From contig NZ_MJAJ01000037.1 of assembly GCF_001746365.1 (NCBI RefSeq), forward strand, positions 1 to 64,000: DNA of 64,000 nucleotides. Direction: 5' to 3'. Origin of the DNA: Streptomyces sp. LUP30. GTDB taxonomy: Bacteria; Actinomycetota; Actinomycetes; Streptomycetales; Streptomycetaceae. Positions within the stretch are counted from its first letter, which is position 1. Every line of letters begins with the position of its first letter. Under the pieces are notes generated by a model. The model was not told the origin of the DNA. It ran no database searches and saw only the letters and a program-made list of their open reading frames with translations. Positions 33,030 through 40,646 of this stretch are shown here, in pieces. The translations under genes were made by a program, and so were the position numbers.

Positions 33030-35234
33030 GTGACAGCAGCAACGCACTCCTCCCTCTTCCCGCAGGCACCGGACTCGGCCGACGCGGTGCTCGAAGGGCT
33101 CGACCCCGAGCAGCGCGAGGTGGCCACCGCCCTGCGCGGTCCGGTGTGCGTGCTGGCAGGAGCCGGTACCGGCAAGACCCGGGCGATCACCCACCGCATC
33201 GCCTACGGAGTCCGCGCCGGCATCCTGCAGCCCTCCAGCGTGCTCGCCGTCACCTTCACCAACCGTGCCGCCGGGGAGATGCGGGGCCGACTGCGCCAGC
33301 TGGGAGCCCAGGGCGTCCAGGCCCGCACCTTCCACTCCGCGGCCCTGCGTCAGCTCCAGTACTTCTGGCCGAAAGCGATCGGTGGCTCTCTGCCCCGGCT
33401 CGTCGACCGAAAGATCCAGCTCGTCGCGGACGCGGCCGCCGCCTGCCGCATCCGGCTCGACCGGGGTGAGCTGCGGGACGCCACCGCGGAGATCGAATGG
33501 TCCAAGGTCACCCAGACCGTCCCGGCCGACTACGCCCTGGCCGCCGCCAAGGCGGGCCGCGAGATCCCCCGCGATCCGGCCGAGATCGCCCAGCTCTACG
33601 CCGCCTACGAGGACATGAAGCGGGCCCGCGGGGTCATCGACTTCGAGGACGTCCTGCTGCTGACCGTCGCCGTCCTGCAGGACCGGCACGACATCGCCGA
33701 GCAGGTGCGCGCCCAGTACCAGCACTTCGTGGTCGACGAGTACCAGGACGTCAGCCCCCTCCAGCAGCGCCTGCTCGAGCTGTGGCTCGGCGAGCGGGAC
33801 GACCTGTGCGTGGTCGGCGACGCCAGCCAGACGATCTACTCCTTCACCGGGGCCACCCCCGACCACCTGCTCGACTTCCGCACCCGCCACCCCGGCGCCA
33901 CCGTCGTCAAGCTCGTGCGCGACTACCGCTCCACGCCGCAGGTCGTCCATCTCGCGAACGGTCTGCTCGCCCAGGCCCGCGGCCGCGCCGCGGACCACCG
34001 TCTGGAGCTGGTCTCCCAGCGCGCGCCCGGACCGGAGCCCGCGTACTCCGAATACCCCGACGAGCCGGCCGAGGCGGAGGGCGCGGCCCGCCGCATCCGC
34101 GAGCTCCTCGGCGCCGGCGTCCCGGCCGCCGAGATCGCCGTCCTGTTCCGTACGAACGCGCAGTCGGAGACCTACGAGCAGGCTCTGGCCGACCTCGGCG
34201 TCCCGTACCAGCTGCGCGGCGCCGAACGGTTCTTCGACCGGCCCGAGGTGCGCAAGGCGGGGGTCGCCCTGCGCGGCGCGGCCCGCTTCGGCGGCAACGA
34301 CGCGCTTCTGGAGGACGCCGTCGATCTGCCCTCCCAGGTGCGTGCCGTCCTCTCCGGCGAGGGCTGGACCAACCAGCCGCCGGCCGGCTCCGGGGCCGTC
34401 AGAGAGCGCTGGGAGTCGTTGGCCGCGCTGGTCGGCCTCGCCCAGGACTTCGCCGCCGCCCAGCCCGGCGCCACCCTCGCCGACCTGGTGGCCGAGCTCG
34501 ACGAGCGGGCGAGCGCCCAGCACGCCCCGACCGTGCAGGGCGTAACCCTCGCCTCCCTCCACTCGGCCAAGGGCCTCGAGTGGGACGTCGTCTTCCTCGT
34601 CGGCGTCGCCGAGGGCATGATGCCGATCACCTACGCCAAGACCGACGAGCAGATCGAGGAGGAGCGCCGTCTCCTCTACGTAGGGGTCACCCGGGCCCGT
34701 GAACGTCTCCATGTCTCCTGGGCGCTCTCCCGCTCGCCGGGCGGCCGCCCCAGCCGTCGTCCCAGCCGTTTCCTCGACGGCCTGCGCCCCGGCTCGGGCG
34801 CCGCAGCCGGCCGCGTCGGGGTCGGAGGCGCCGGAGGCATCGAGCGCGGCTTCACCGGCGGGACGGCGCTCGCGCCCGCCGCGCCACGCCGGACGCAGCG
34901 CAGCCCGGCCCGCTGCCGGGTCTGCGGACGGACCCTGACCGACGCCGGCGAGATGAAGCTGATGCGCTGCGAGGACTGCCCTTCCGACATGGACGAGGGG
35001 CTTTACGAACGACTGCGGGACTGGCGTGCGGTCCAGGCCCGGCGAAGCGGACAGCCGGCGTACTGCGTCTTCACGGACAAGACGCTGATGGCGATCGCCG
35101 AGACCGTGCCCGAGGAGGAGGGCGAGCTCGCGCGGATCCCGGGGGTGGGCGTGCGCAAGCTCAACCGCTACGGCACCGACGTTCTCGCCATCTGCGCAGG
35201 CCAAGACGTTGCGGGGGGCGACGCGGAGGACTGA
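33030..35234 (+). CDS. uvrD2: ATP-dependent DNA helicase UvrD2 with zinc-finger and HRDC domain
   Basis: The 734-residue SF1A helicase has Walker A AGAGTGKTR near 44-52, DEYQDVS near 236, GDASQTIYSFTGA, and SAKGLEWDVVFLVG near 511. After the motor comes a four-cysteine motif, CRVC near 629 and CEDC near 647, and then a C-terminal HRDC domain ending with IPGVGVRKLNRYG. This helicase-tetracysteine-HRDC layout is that of mycobacterial UvrD2, a 3'-5' DNA unwinding enzyme. GTG 33030 fits the family start; the frame is open further upstream but without homology. The motor is complete and should be active. Confidence 0.94.
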   Translation: MTAATHSSLFPQAPDSADAVLEGLDPEQREVATALRGPVCVLAGAGTGKTRAITHRIAYGVRAGILQPSSVLAVTFTNRAAGEMRGRLRQLGAQGVQARTFHSAALRQLQYFWPKAIGGSLPRLVDRKIQLVADAAAACRIRLDRGELRDATAEIEWSKVTQTVPADYALAAAKAGREIPRDPAEIAQLYAAYEDMKRARGVIDFEDVLLLTVAVLQDRHDIAEQVRAQYQHFVVDEYQDVSPLQQRLLELWLGERDDLCVVGDASQTIYSFTGATPDHLLDFRTRHPGATVVKLVRDYRSTPQVVHLANGLLAQARGRAADHRLELVSQRAPGPEPAYSEYPDEPAEAEGAARRIRELLGAGVPAAEIAVLFRTNAQSETYEQALADLGVPYQLRGAERFFDRPEVRKAGVALRGAARFGGNDALLEDAVDLPSQVRAVLSGEGWTNQPPAGSGAVRERWESLAALVGLAQDFAAAQPGATLADLVAELDERASAQHAPTVQGVTLASLHSAKGLEWDVVFLVGVAEGMMPITYAKTDEQIEEERRLLYVGVTRARERLHVSWALSRSPGGRPSRRPSRFLDGLRPGSGAAAGRVGVGGAGGIERGFTGGTALAPAAPRRTQRSPARCRVCGRTLTDAGEMKLMRCEDCPSDMDEGLYERLRDWRAVQARRSGQPAYCVFTDKTLMAIAETVPEEEGELARIPGVGVRKLNRYGTDVLAICAGQDVAGGDAED

Positions 35235-35270
35235 GGGGCGAGGCGCGGGACATTGATCCGAACTCGTCGG

Positions 35271-35309
35271 AAAAATAGTTTGCGCATGCCCCGGCAATCC
35301 CCATAGGTT
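35271..35309 (+). promoter_or_regulatory. WhiB7-type promoter of the wblC transcription unit
   Basis: An A/T tract (AAAAATA, 35271-35277) sits 2 nt before the -35 TTGCGC (35280-35285). An 18-nt spacer leads to the -10 TAGGTT (35304-35309). A/T-rich DNA just upstream of the -35 is the known binding mark of WhiB7/WblC acting with the housekeeping sigma factor, so autoregulation is expected. Confidence 0.75.
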
Positions 35310-35421
35310 CTTAGACACGGGAACGGCGGCCTTCTCCAAGGCCCTGCTTCCGTGCTGTACTTGCATATCCGTCGGACCGGCTCACCCCGGTCCCCCGAGA
35401 CGCCGAGAGGAGGCGATTCCA

Positions 35422-35739
35422 GTGATCATCATCAACCGCAGCTCCGCCGCCAAACTGACCGATCTCTCGGTCGTCTCCACGTGCATGCTCGGCGCCTCCA
35501 CCCTGGGCACCGGTCTGTCCGGCATCAGTGCCGGCCGGCTGGCGTCCTCCTCCGTTGCCTCCGCGGATCTTCCCGTCCGCGAGCGCAATGAGCGACCGAC
35601 CAAGGCACTGGAAGCAGTAAAGGGACAGGCGCATGCCTATGCCTTTGCGGCAGCCGGTGCCGGATTCCGGAAGCAGACGACGCAGCACCACCTGATGTGG
35701 GCCTTCCGTGGGCCGGAACCCTGGAGTGATCCAGCCTGA
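35422..35739 (+). CDS. Leader ORF upstream of wblC
   Basis: This 105-codon ORF has a strong GAGGAGG ribosome site 8 nt before GTG 35422 and streptomycete codon use, strongest in its first half. The peptide begins MIIINRSSAAKLTDLSVVST; no domain is recognised. It lies inside the long wblC leader, and its stop codon (35737-35739) is within an 8-bp hairpin (35734-35752) just before the attenuator. whiB7/wblC genes of actinobacteria are controlled by translation of an upstream ORF that decides attenuation, and this is the likely equivalent, although it is long for a leader peptide. Shorter internal starts remain possible. Confidence 0.6.
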   Translation: MIIINRSSAAKLTDLSVVSTCMLGASTLGTGLSGISAGRLASSSVASADLPVRERNERPTKALEAVKGQAHAYAFAAAGAGFRKQTTQHHLMWAFRGPEPWSDPA

Positions 35740-35762
35740 TCGTCGATCAGGCCGGTGCCTTC

Positions 35763-35804
35763 AGGGCCGCGGAACCCCACCCGGGATCCGCGGCCCTTCT
35801 GTTT
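35763..35804 (+). terminator. Transcription attenuator in the wblC leader
   Basis: AGGGCCGCGGA (35763-35773) pairs perfectly with TCCGCGGCCCT (35787-35797) and is followed by TCTGTTT. It lies 114 bp before wblC and 24 bp after the leader ORF, so transcripts must read through it to express wblC. The smaller hairpin GCCTGATC/GATCAGGC (35734-35752) precedes it. Confidence 0.85.
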
Positions 35805-35917
35805 GTCCCGAACCAGGGGACGACGGAGCGAAGGGGCCTCGGGACAAGAAAAGAACCCGGTACCCGCCGACAACCGGTCCTACCGGACCGGACCGACCAG
35901 ACGAGGAAAAACACACC

Positions 35918-36286
35918 GTGCAACTCGAAGCGCACGCCCCGTCCGTACCGCCTTCCGACACGTTCCCCCCGCCCGGCCTCACGAAGGACCCCACCTTGAC
36001 CCCGCTCACGGCGCTCACCGCGCTCGACGACGCCATCGAGAACCTCGGCGTGCCCGTCCCCTGCCGTTCCTACGACCCGGAGGTCTTCTTCGCCGAGACC
36101 CCCGCCGACGTCGAGTACGCCAAGTCCCTTTGCCGCACCTGCCCGCTGGTCGAGGCCTGCCTCGCCGGTGCCAAGGAGCGGCGCGAGCCCTGGGGTGTCT
36201 GGGGTGGCGAGCTGTTCGTCCAGGGTGTCGTCGTCGCCCGCAAGCGGCCGCGTGGTCGCCCGCGCAAGAACCCGGTCACAGCATGA
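35918..36286 (+). CDS. wblC: WhiB-family antibiotic-resistance regulator WblC (WhiB7)
   Basis: The 122-residue protein has the four WhiB cysteines that bind a [4Fe-4S] cluster: PCRSY, then the LCRTC pair and EAC. These are followed by the GVWGG turn near 87-91 and a C-terminal AT-hook RPRGRPRKN near 110-118. The AT-hook identifies the WhiB7/WblC branch, which binds A/T-rich sequence near -35 boxes and, with the principal sigma factor, switches on intrinsic resistance to ribosome-targeting drugs. GTG 35918 follows GAGGAAA. Expression is probably controlled by its own promoter, the leader ORF and the attenuator upstream. Its stop overlaps the next start (ATGA). Confidence 0.95.
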   Translation: MQLEAHAPSVPPSDTFPPPGLTKDPTLTPLTALTALDDAIENLGVPVPCRSYDPEVFFAETPADVEYAKSLCRTCPLVEACLAGAKERREPWGVWGGELFVQGVVVARKRPRGRPRKNPVTA

Positions 36287-36606
36287 ACATCGCAGGAACG
36301 ATCGACCGCCCCCTCACGCAAGACCCCAAGAAGCAGGCCCCGATGAAGCCGTTCACCAGCGAGCCCGCAGGCTCCGCGACCGAAGACGTCACCACCACCG
36401 GCGCGTACGACTCGCGTCAGAACAGGACCCGCGAGATGCAACTCATCCCAGAAGCCCTGGCTCGTGCGCATATGCACGACCGACTGCGCGAGGCCGAGCA
36501 GGGGCGCCAGGCCGCGCGCCTGCTGGCCGCTCGCCGGATGCAACGTCGGGCCGAGCGCGCCTCGCTGCGCGCCCGCCGGGCGCTCGCCATGGCCGTGATG
36601 CAGTAA
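36283..36606 (+). CDS. Hypothetical protein translationally coupled to wblC
   Basis: The 107-residue product starts within the wblC stop codon (ATGA overlap), so it should be made whenever wblC is. The first half is polar and likely disordered; the second half (about 55-105) is a very basic helix rich in Arg, Ala and Gln (REAEQGRQAARLLAARRMQR), as in nucleic-acid-binding or ribosome-associated peptides. There are no cysteines or membrane segments. The function is unknown, but its coupling to wblC suggests a role in the drug response. An 18-bp hairpin follows. Confidence 0.75.
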   Translation: MNIAGTIDRPLTQDPKKQAPMKPFTSEPAGSATEDVTTTGAYDSRQNRTREMQLIPEALARAHMHDRLREAEQGRQAARLLAARRMQRRAERASLRARRALAMAVMQ

Positions 36607-36660
36607 CGACACCCACCTGAAGCGGTGGCCTCCCGACTCACCGGGGGGGCGAAGCTCTCC

Positions 36661-36700
36661 CCGCGGGGGCCGGTCCGTCCGAACGGACCGGCCCCCGCGG
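36661..36700 (+). terminator. 18-bp hairpin terminator after the wblC operon
   Basis: Bases 36661-36678 and 36683-36700 are perfectly complementary with loop CCGA. It lies 54 bp after the stop of the gene coupled to wblC. Confidence 0.85.
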
Positions 36701-36746
36701 TGCGTTGTAGAGCGAACCGCCGGGTTGCGGGGCTATCGTCCCGAGG

Positions 36747-37031
36747 ATGACGCGTCCTCCCGGAGACAGCGACCGAGCCGGAGACGGCGACCGAGCCGGA
36801 GACGGCGACCGAGCCGGAGACAGCGACGGAGCCGGAGACCGCGAGCTAGGCGACTCCATGCGCTCGCCCGGCCTCGTGGCGTGCGGGCGCTGCGGTGCGC
36901 AGGCCGCGCAGCCACCACCCGTCACCTGGACCTGCTCGGTGGAGCGCGGCGCGCGACGTTACTTCTGCGAGGCCTGTGCGCGCGACAACCTCAGGGCGAT
37001 CGAGGGGCGACTGGACTCGGACTGGTGGTGA
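36747..37031 (+). CDS. Small zinc-ribbon-like hypothetical protein with repeat N-terminus
   Basis: The 94-residue protein has an N-terminal Asp/Arg/Ala/Gly repeat (DRAGDG-type) made by four 18-bp DNA repeats at 36765-36836. A compact C-terminal part contains CGRC near 47-50, a Cys near 62 and CEAC near 74-77, likely a zinc ribbon, and ends LDSDWW. The function is unknown. There is no ribosome site; a TATCGT box ends 7 nt before ATG 36747, suggesting a leaderless mRNA. The true N-terminus could be shorter, for example at the Met of the DSMRSPG segment. It is convergent with the ABC1 kinase gene. Confidence 0.7.
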   Translation: MTRPPGDSDRAGDGDRAGDGDRAGDSDGAGDRELGDSMRSPGLVACGRCGAQAAQPPPVTWTCSVERGARRYFCEACARDNLRAIEGRLDSDWW

Positions 37032-37054
37032 GAAGCGTCACACCACCCCTCTCC

Positions 37055-38461
37055 TCAGGCCTCCGCGACCGAATCCTCTGCCTCCAGCTCCTCCAGCTCG
37101 TCCAGTGCTTCCTGGTCGTCGGGGGCCTCCTCCGGGAGGAATCCGGGCAGCCACTCCTCCAGCTCCGCGCGCAGTCGCACCGTCGCGCCGAGCTGGCACA
37201 GCACGCCGATCGTGCTCAGTGTCACCCGGTGTATCAGCAGGTAGGCCGGCGGCAGGTTGAGCTGCTTGCCCAACTGGTGGGCGGGGGAGCGTATGTCGGC
37301 GATCCTGGCCGCCTGACTGCGCATCCAGCCGCGGGTGAACGTGAACTCCTCCACCCGGGCCGGCTCGATGATCGGCAGGAGGTAGTCGAGGACCGCGTCG
37401 GGGTCCAGCTCGATGGACTCCTTGACGAAGCCCTCCCTGCGGAGGAGTTCGTAGACCGCCTCCGCCTCGCCGTCCAGCGTCATGCGCAGCGACTCACCGA
37501 TCGGATCGGGCAGGCCGCCCGGGAGCCGGTCCACGGTGCCGAAGTCCAGCACGCCCAGCCGCCAGTCGTCCTCGCCGCCCGGTCCGCCCGGCAGGAGACG
37601 GAAGTTGCCGGGGTGCGGGTCGGCGTGCAGCAGGCCGGTGCGTGCCGGACCGGAGAAGAGAAAGCGGGACAGCAGCTGACCGGCGCGATCGCGCTGCTCC
37701 TCGGTCCCGTCGGCGATCACCTCGGAGAGCGGCACGCCGTCCATCCACTCGGTGATCAGGATCTGGTCGCACTGGTGGACGACGGCGGGAACCACGACGT
37801 CGGGGTCGTCGACGAACTCCTCCGCGTGGGCCTGCTGGGCCCGCGCCTCCAGGCCGTAGTCGAGCTCCTCGGAGACCCGGTCCCTGAGTTCCGTGATCAG
37901 CGGCTTGACGTCCATGCCGGGGATCAGCGGGCCCAACAGCCTCGCGAACCTGCTGAGTTGGTTCAGGTCGGACAGGAGTGCCGCGCCGGCCCCGGGATAC
38001 TGGACCTTGACCGCGACCTCCCGGCCGTCGTGCCACACCGCTCGATGCACCTGGCCGATCGAGGCTGCCGCCGCCGGCTTGTCGTCGAACTCCAGGAACA
38101 GCTCGGACCAGTCCTCGCCGAGCTGCGCCGTGAGCACGGAGTGCATGGTGCGGGTCGGCATCGGCGGCGCCGCGTCCTGAAGCTTGGTGAGCGCCGCGCG
38201 GTAGGGGCCGGCCACCTCCTCGGGCAGGGCGGACTCGAAGACGGACAGCGCCTGTCCGAACTTCATCGCTCCGCCCTTCAGCTCGCCCAGCACCTTGAAG
38301 AGCTGCTCGGCGGTGCGCTGCTGCAGCTCGCGGCCGACGATCTCCGCGGACTCGCCGACGATCCGCTTGCCCAGGCCCCAGGTCGCCCGCCCGGCGAAGC
38401 CGAGCGGGAGCGCGGCGAGCTTGGCGGTCCGGGTGACCGCCTTCCGGGGAAGATCAGACAT
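37055..38461 (-). CDS. ABC1/UbiB-family atypical kinase
   Basis: The 468-residue protein matches ABC1 (AarF/UbiB/COQ8) kinases. It has the family KxGQ motif in GGAMKFGQALS near 63-73, an Ala-rich nucleotide loop AAASIGQVHRA near 128-138, VAVKVQYPG near 147-155, the catalytic-loop segment LLHADPHPGNF near 290-300 and the metal-binding DFGTVDR near 318-324. An acidic C-terminal tail follows. Relatives regulate quinone or lipid metabolism through ATPase activity. Its ATG overlaps the end of the upstream ThiF-like gene by 8 nt (ATGTCTGA), so the two are translationally coupled. From memory the mycobacterial gene next to whiB7 is orthologous. Confidence 0.93.
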   Translation of the reverse strand: MSDLPRKAVTRTAKLAALPLGFAGRATWGLGKRIVGESAEIVGRELQQRTAEQLFKVLGELKGGAMKFGQALSVFESALPEEVAGPYRAALTKLQDAAPPMPTRTMHSVLTAQLGEDWSELFLEFDDKPAAAASIGQVHRAVWHDGREVAVKVQYPGAGAALLSDLNQLSRFARLLGPLIPGMDVKPLITELRDRVSEELDYGLEARAQQAHAEEFVDDPDVVVPAVVHQCDQILITEWMDGVPLSEVIADGTEEQRDRAGQLLSRFLFSGPARTGLLHADPHPGNFRLLPGGPGGEDDWRLGVLDFGTVDRLPGGLPDPIGESLRMTLDGEAEAVYELLRREGFVKESIELDPDAVLDYLLPIIEPARVEEFTFTRGWMRSQAARIADIRSPAHQLGKQLNLPPAYLLIHRVTLSTIGVLCQLGATVRLRAELEEWLPGFLPEEAPDDQEALDELEELEAEDSVAEA

Positions 38462-39668
38462 GCGCCCTCCAAGTCCCAGACAGCCGCGTCGCGTCCGCCG
38501 TACGGCGATGCTCCGTCGGATGCCGATGCCTGTCCATTGTCGCGTGTGCTCCCCGGTCCTCGGAGGGGTGTTCCCGCTCACCTTTGCGCGCGGCCCCGCA
38601 CGGGCAGGCGGAGTGGGGCCGTACCGGTCGTGCGCGCCACTGCAGGGTGGGGGAGCTGACCTCCCACCGTGCGCCTTCGCCCGGCGGGGTCCGACCGTCG
38701 AGGAAGGCGAGGGCATGGGCGGCGGCCAGTCCGGCGACGGCCGTGGCCAGGGCCAGGTCACAGGCGCGTACCGCGCGTTTTCCGCCGGAGTGCCACTGGG
38801 CGACCAGCCGCGGCCAGGCCGGATCCCGGTCGATGCGCTCCTGCTGCAGACAACCCGCGCAGCCCGTCTCGCCCGGCAGCACCAGCGGACCGACGACGCC
38901 CGTGCCCTCCACGACGCCGGTATAGAGATGGGGTGTGCCCGAGGCAATCAGAGGATCCGCCGCCGAGGGCGCGGGCGCGTGCACGGACACATCGTCCCGC
39001 GGGGCGAGGATCACCAGGCTGAAGCCCGGGGTGTCCGACCCGTGCGGAGCCCCCGGGGACCTGCGCGGCGGGCGGTCCGGTGCGGCCCGGCGTACGACAC
39101 GGCGGGCGGACTCGTCCCGGCGCTCACCGATCGACTCGGCCGGGAGGCCGCCCGGAGCGACGTCCTCCGGCTCCACCCGGCCGCCGTCCTGCACCTCCAC
39201 CCCGCCGACACCCGCCCCCGACAGCAGGGCGGCGAGCACCGCGCCGACCCGGCCCGCGCCCCGCACCTGCACCCGCAGCCCGCGCCGGGCGGCCAGGTGC
39301 TCGATCGCGTCGCCCGGTTCCGGCGTGAGAAGGGACAGCGCGGCGAGATCGGGGCGCAGCCGGTCCATGACCTCCCTCTTCTCCCGCAGCGCGGCGGCGT
39401 CCGGTCCGCCGCCGCGCGCGTCGTCGAGCAACCCCGCCCGGGCCAGCCGGTCCACCAGCCGGTCGACATGGCCGTCGGGCAGATCCATGCGGCGGCCCTC
39501 CTCCCGTAGCAGCGGCAGCCCTCGGGTGCCGTCCAGCAGGTCGAGGAAACTCCCGGTGGCCGTGTCCACCGGGCCGAGCGTCAGTGCGTGCGCCGGCGTC
39601 ATCCCGAACTGCACCGTGTTGAGGTCACGCCAGCCGCGCCGCAGCGCGGGCTTCACCGTCGGATGCAT
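38454..39668 (-). CDS. ThiF/E1-like protein with N-terminal leader-binding-like domain
   Basis: The 404-residue protein has an N-terminal winged-helix-like region (about 20-85; LTLGPVDTATGSFLDLLDGT and VDRLVDRLARAGLLDD) resembling RiPP leader-binding domains of TOMM E1-like proteins. A ThiF fold follows, with GAGRVGAVLAALLSGAGVGG near 135-154. Zinc cysteines are in GCAGC near 282 and CPCG near 376. In TOMM/RiPP pathways such proteins present precursor peptides to a YcaO enzyme, but no YcaO or clear precursor is in the window. ATG 39668 follows GGGGG; upstream frame extensions have no homology. The gene overlaps and likely couples to the ABC1 kinase. Confidence 0.8.
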   Translation of the reverse strand: MHPTVKPALRRGWRDLNTVQFGMTPAHALTLGPVDTATGSFLDLLDGTRGLPLLREEGRRMDLPDGHVDRLVDRLARAGLLDDARGGGPDAAALREKREVMDRLRPDLAALSLLTPEPGDAIEHLAARRGLRVQVRGAGRVGAVLAALLSGAGVGGVEVQDGGRVEPEDVAPGGLPAESIGERRDESARRVVRRAAPDRPPRRSPGAPHGSDTPGFSLVILAPRDDVSVHAPAPSAADPLIASGTPHLYTGVVEGTGVVGPLVLPGETGCAGCLQQERIDRDPAWPRLVAQWHSGGKRAVRACDLALATAVAGLAAAHALAFLDGRTPPGEGARWEVSSPTLQWRARPVRPHSACPCGAARKGEREHPSEDRGAHATMDRHRHPTEHRRTADATRLSGTWRAHV

Positions 39669-39907
39669 CGAAGGCCCCCGTATGCCTGGAAACTCCCCGT
39701 GACGTCGACGGAGCGGGGCGTGGGGTGTCCTCGCTCCGCCGACGAGTGCCAGCATGCCCGGCCCCGCCGGAGCCCGCCGAAAGTTGTCCACAGGCAGCGG
39801 TGTTCATCGTACAAATGCGTCGTACGAGGCAAAAGTGACGAGAGAGATCGGAACCGAACCGCCCCGGAGTCGGGACTTCCCCCATGTGCAGCGGGTAACG
39901 TCGGGGC

Positions 39908-40504
39908 GTGTCCGCCGACCCACTGCACCGCGCCGGAACACCACAGCGCAGTACGACGAGCCAGCCGCCGAGCGGCCCACGGGCGAGCGCGATCGAGGTC
40001 CGCAGAAGCGCCCGTCGACGCCGGACGGTCTCCGCGTACCGCGAGGGCGACCGCACCATCGTGCTGATCCCCGCCCGGATGTCCGAGGCCGAGGAGCAAC
40101 GCTGGGTGAACGTCATGCTCGACAAGCTCGCCGCGCAGGAGAGCAGGCGGGTGCCGGGCGACGCCGAGCTGGCCGAGCGCGCGGAGCGGCTTTCGGCCCA
40201 GTGCTTCGGCGGCCGGGCCCGGCCCGCCTCGGTGCGCTGGGTGACCAACCAGAACACCCGGTGGGGGTCGTGCACCCCGGCCGAGGGCAGCATCCGGCTG
40301 TCGCACCGGCTCAAGGGCATGCCCGAGTACGTCATCGACTACGTCCTCGCCCACGAGCTCGCGCACCTGCTCGTGCCCGGCCACGGCCCCGACTTCTGGC
40401 GGCTGCTGGAGGCGTACCCGCGCACCGAGCGCGCACGCGGCTACCTGGAGGGCGTCGTCGCGGCCGAACGGCTGCCCCACCCGCCGGGCGCACGCGCGGA
40501 GTGA
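39908..40504 (+). CDS. YgjP/M48-like metallopeptidase domain protein
   Basis: The 198-residue protein contains the DUF45/YgjP metallopeptidase pattern: NTRWGSCTPAEGSIRLSHRL near 115-135, YVLAHELAHLL near 146-156 with the zinc-binding HELAH, and PGHGPDFW near 158-165 supplying the third ligand. It is expected to be a small cytoplasmic zinc peptidase; the target is unknown. GTG 39908 lies 6 nt after a TAACGT -10 box, implying a leaderless mRNA. It is divergent from the ThiF-like gene. Confidence 0.88.
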   Translation: MSADPLHRAGTPQRSTTSQPPSGPRASAIEVRRSARRRRTVSAYREGDRTIVLIPARMSEAEEQRWVNVMLDKLAAQESRRVPGDAELAERAERLSAQCFGGRARPASVRWVTNQNTRWGSCTPAEGSIRLSHRLKGMPEYVIDYVLAHELAHLLVPGHGPDFWRLLEAYPRTERARGYLEGVVAAERLPHPPGARAE

Positions 40505-40646
40505 CCTGCGCCGCGCGCGGTGAACCCGTCCGACCTCATGCGACGCCGGTTGTGTACCGGGTCTGTACCGACATCGTGCGTTGTCCGACTTTGCCGTTAG
40601 CCTGACGCGACGCACTCGCAATCGGGATGGGGGACGGTCGTTACGC

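Noticed and set aside
35352..35591. Alternative 79-codon ORF in the wblC leader
   Set aside because: It has no ribosome site and overlaps the better-supported ORF at 35422 in another frame.
37055..40504. Complete RiPP cluster around the ThiF-like gene
   Set aside because: No YcaO, dehydrogenase, transporter or convincing precursor peptide was found; only an orphan E1-like protein is supported.
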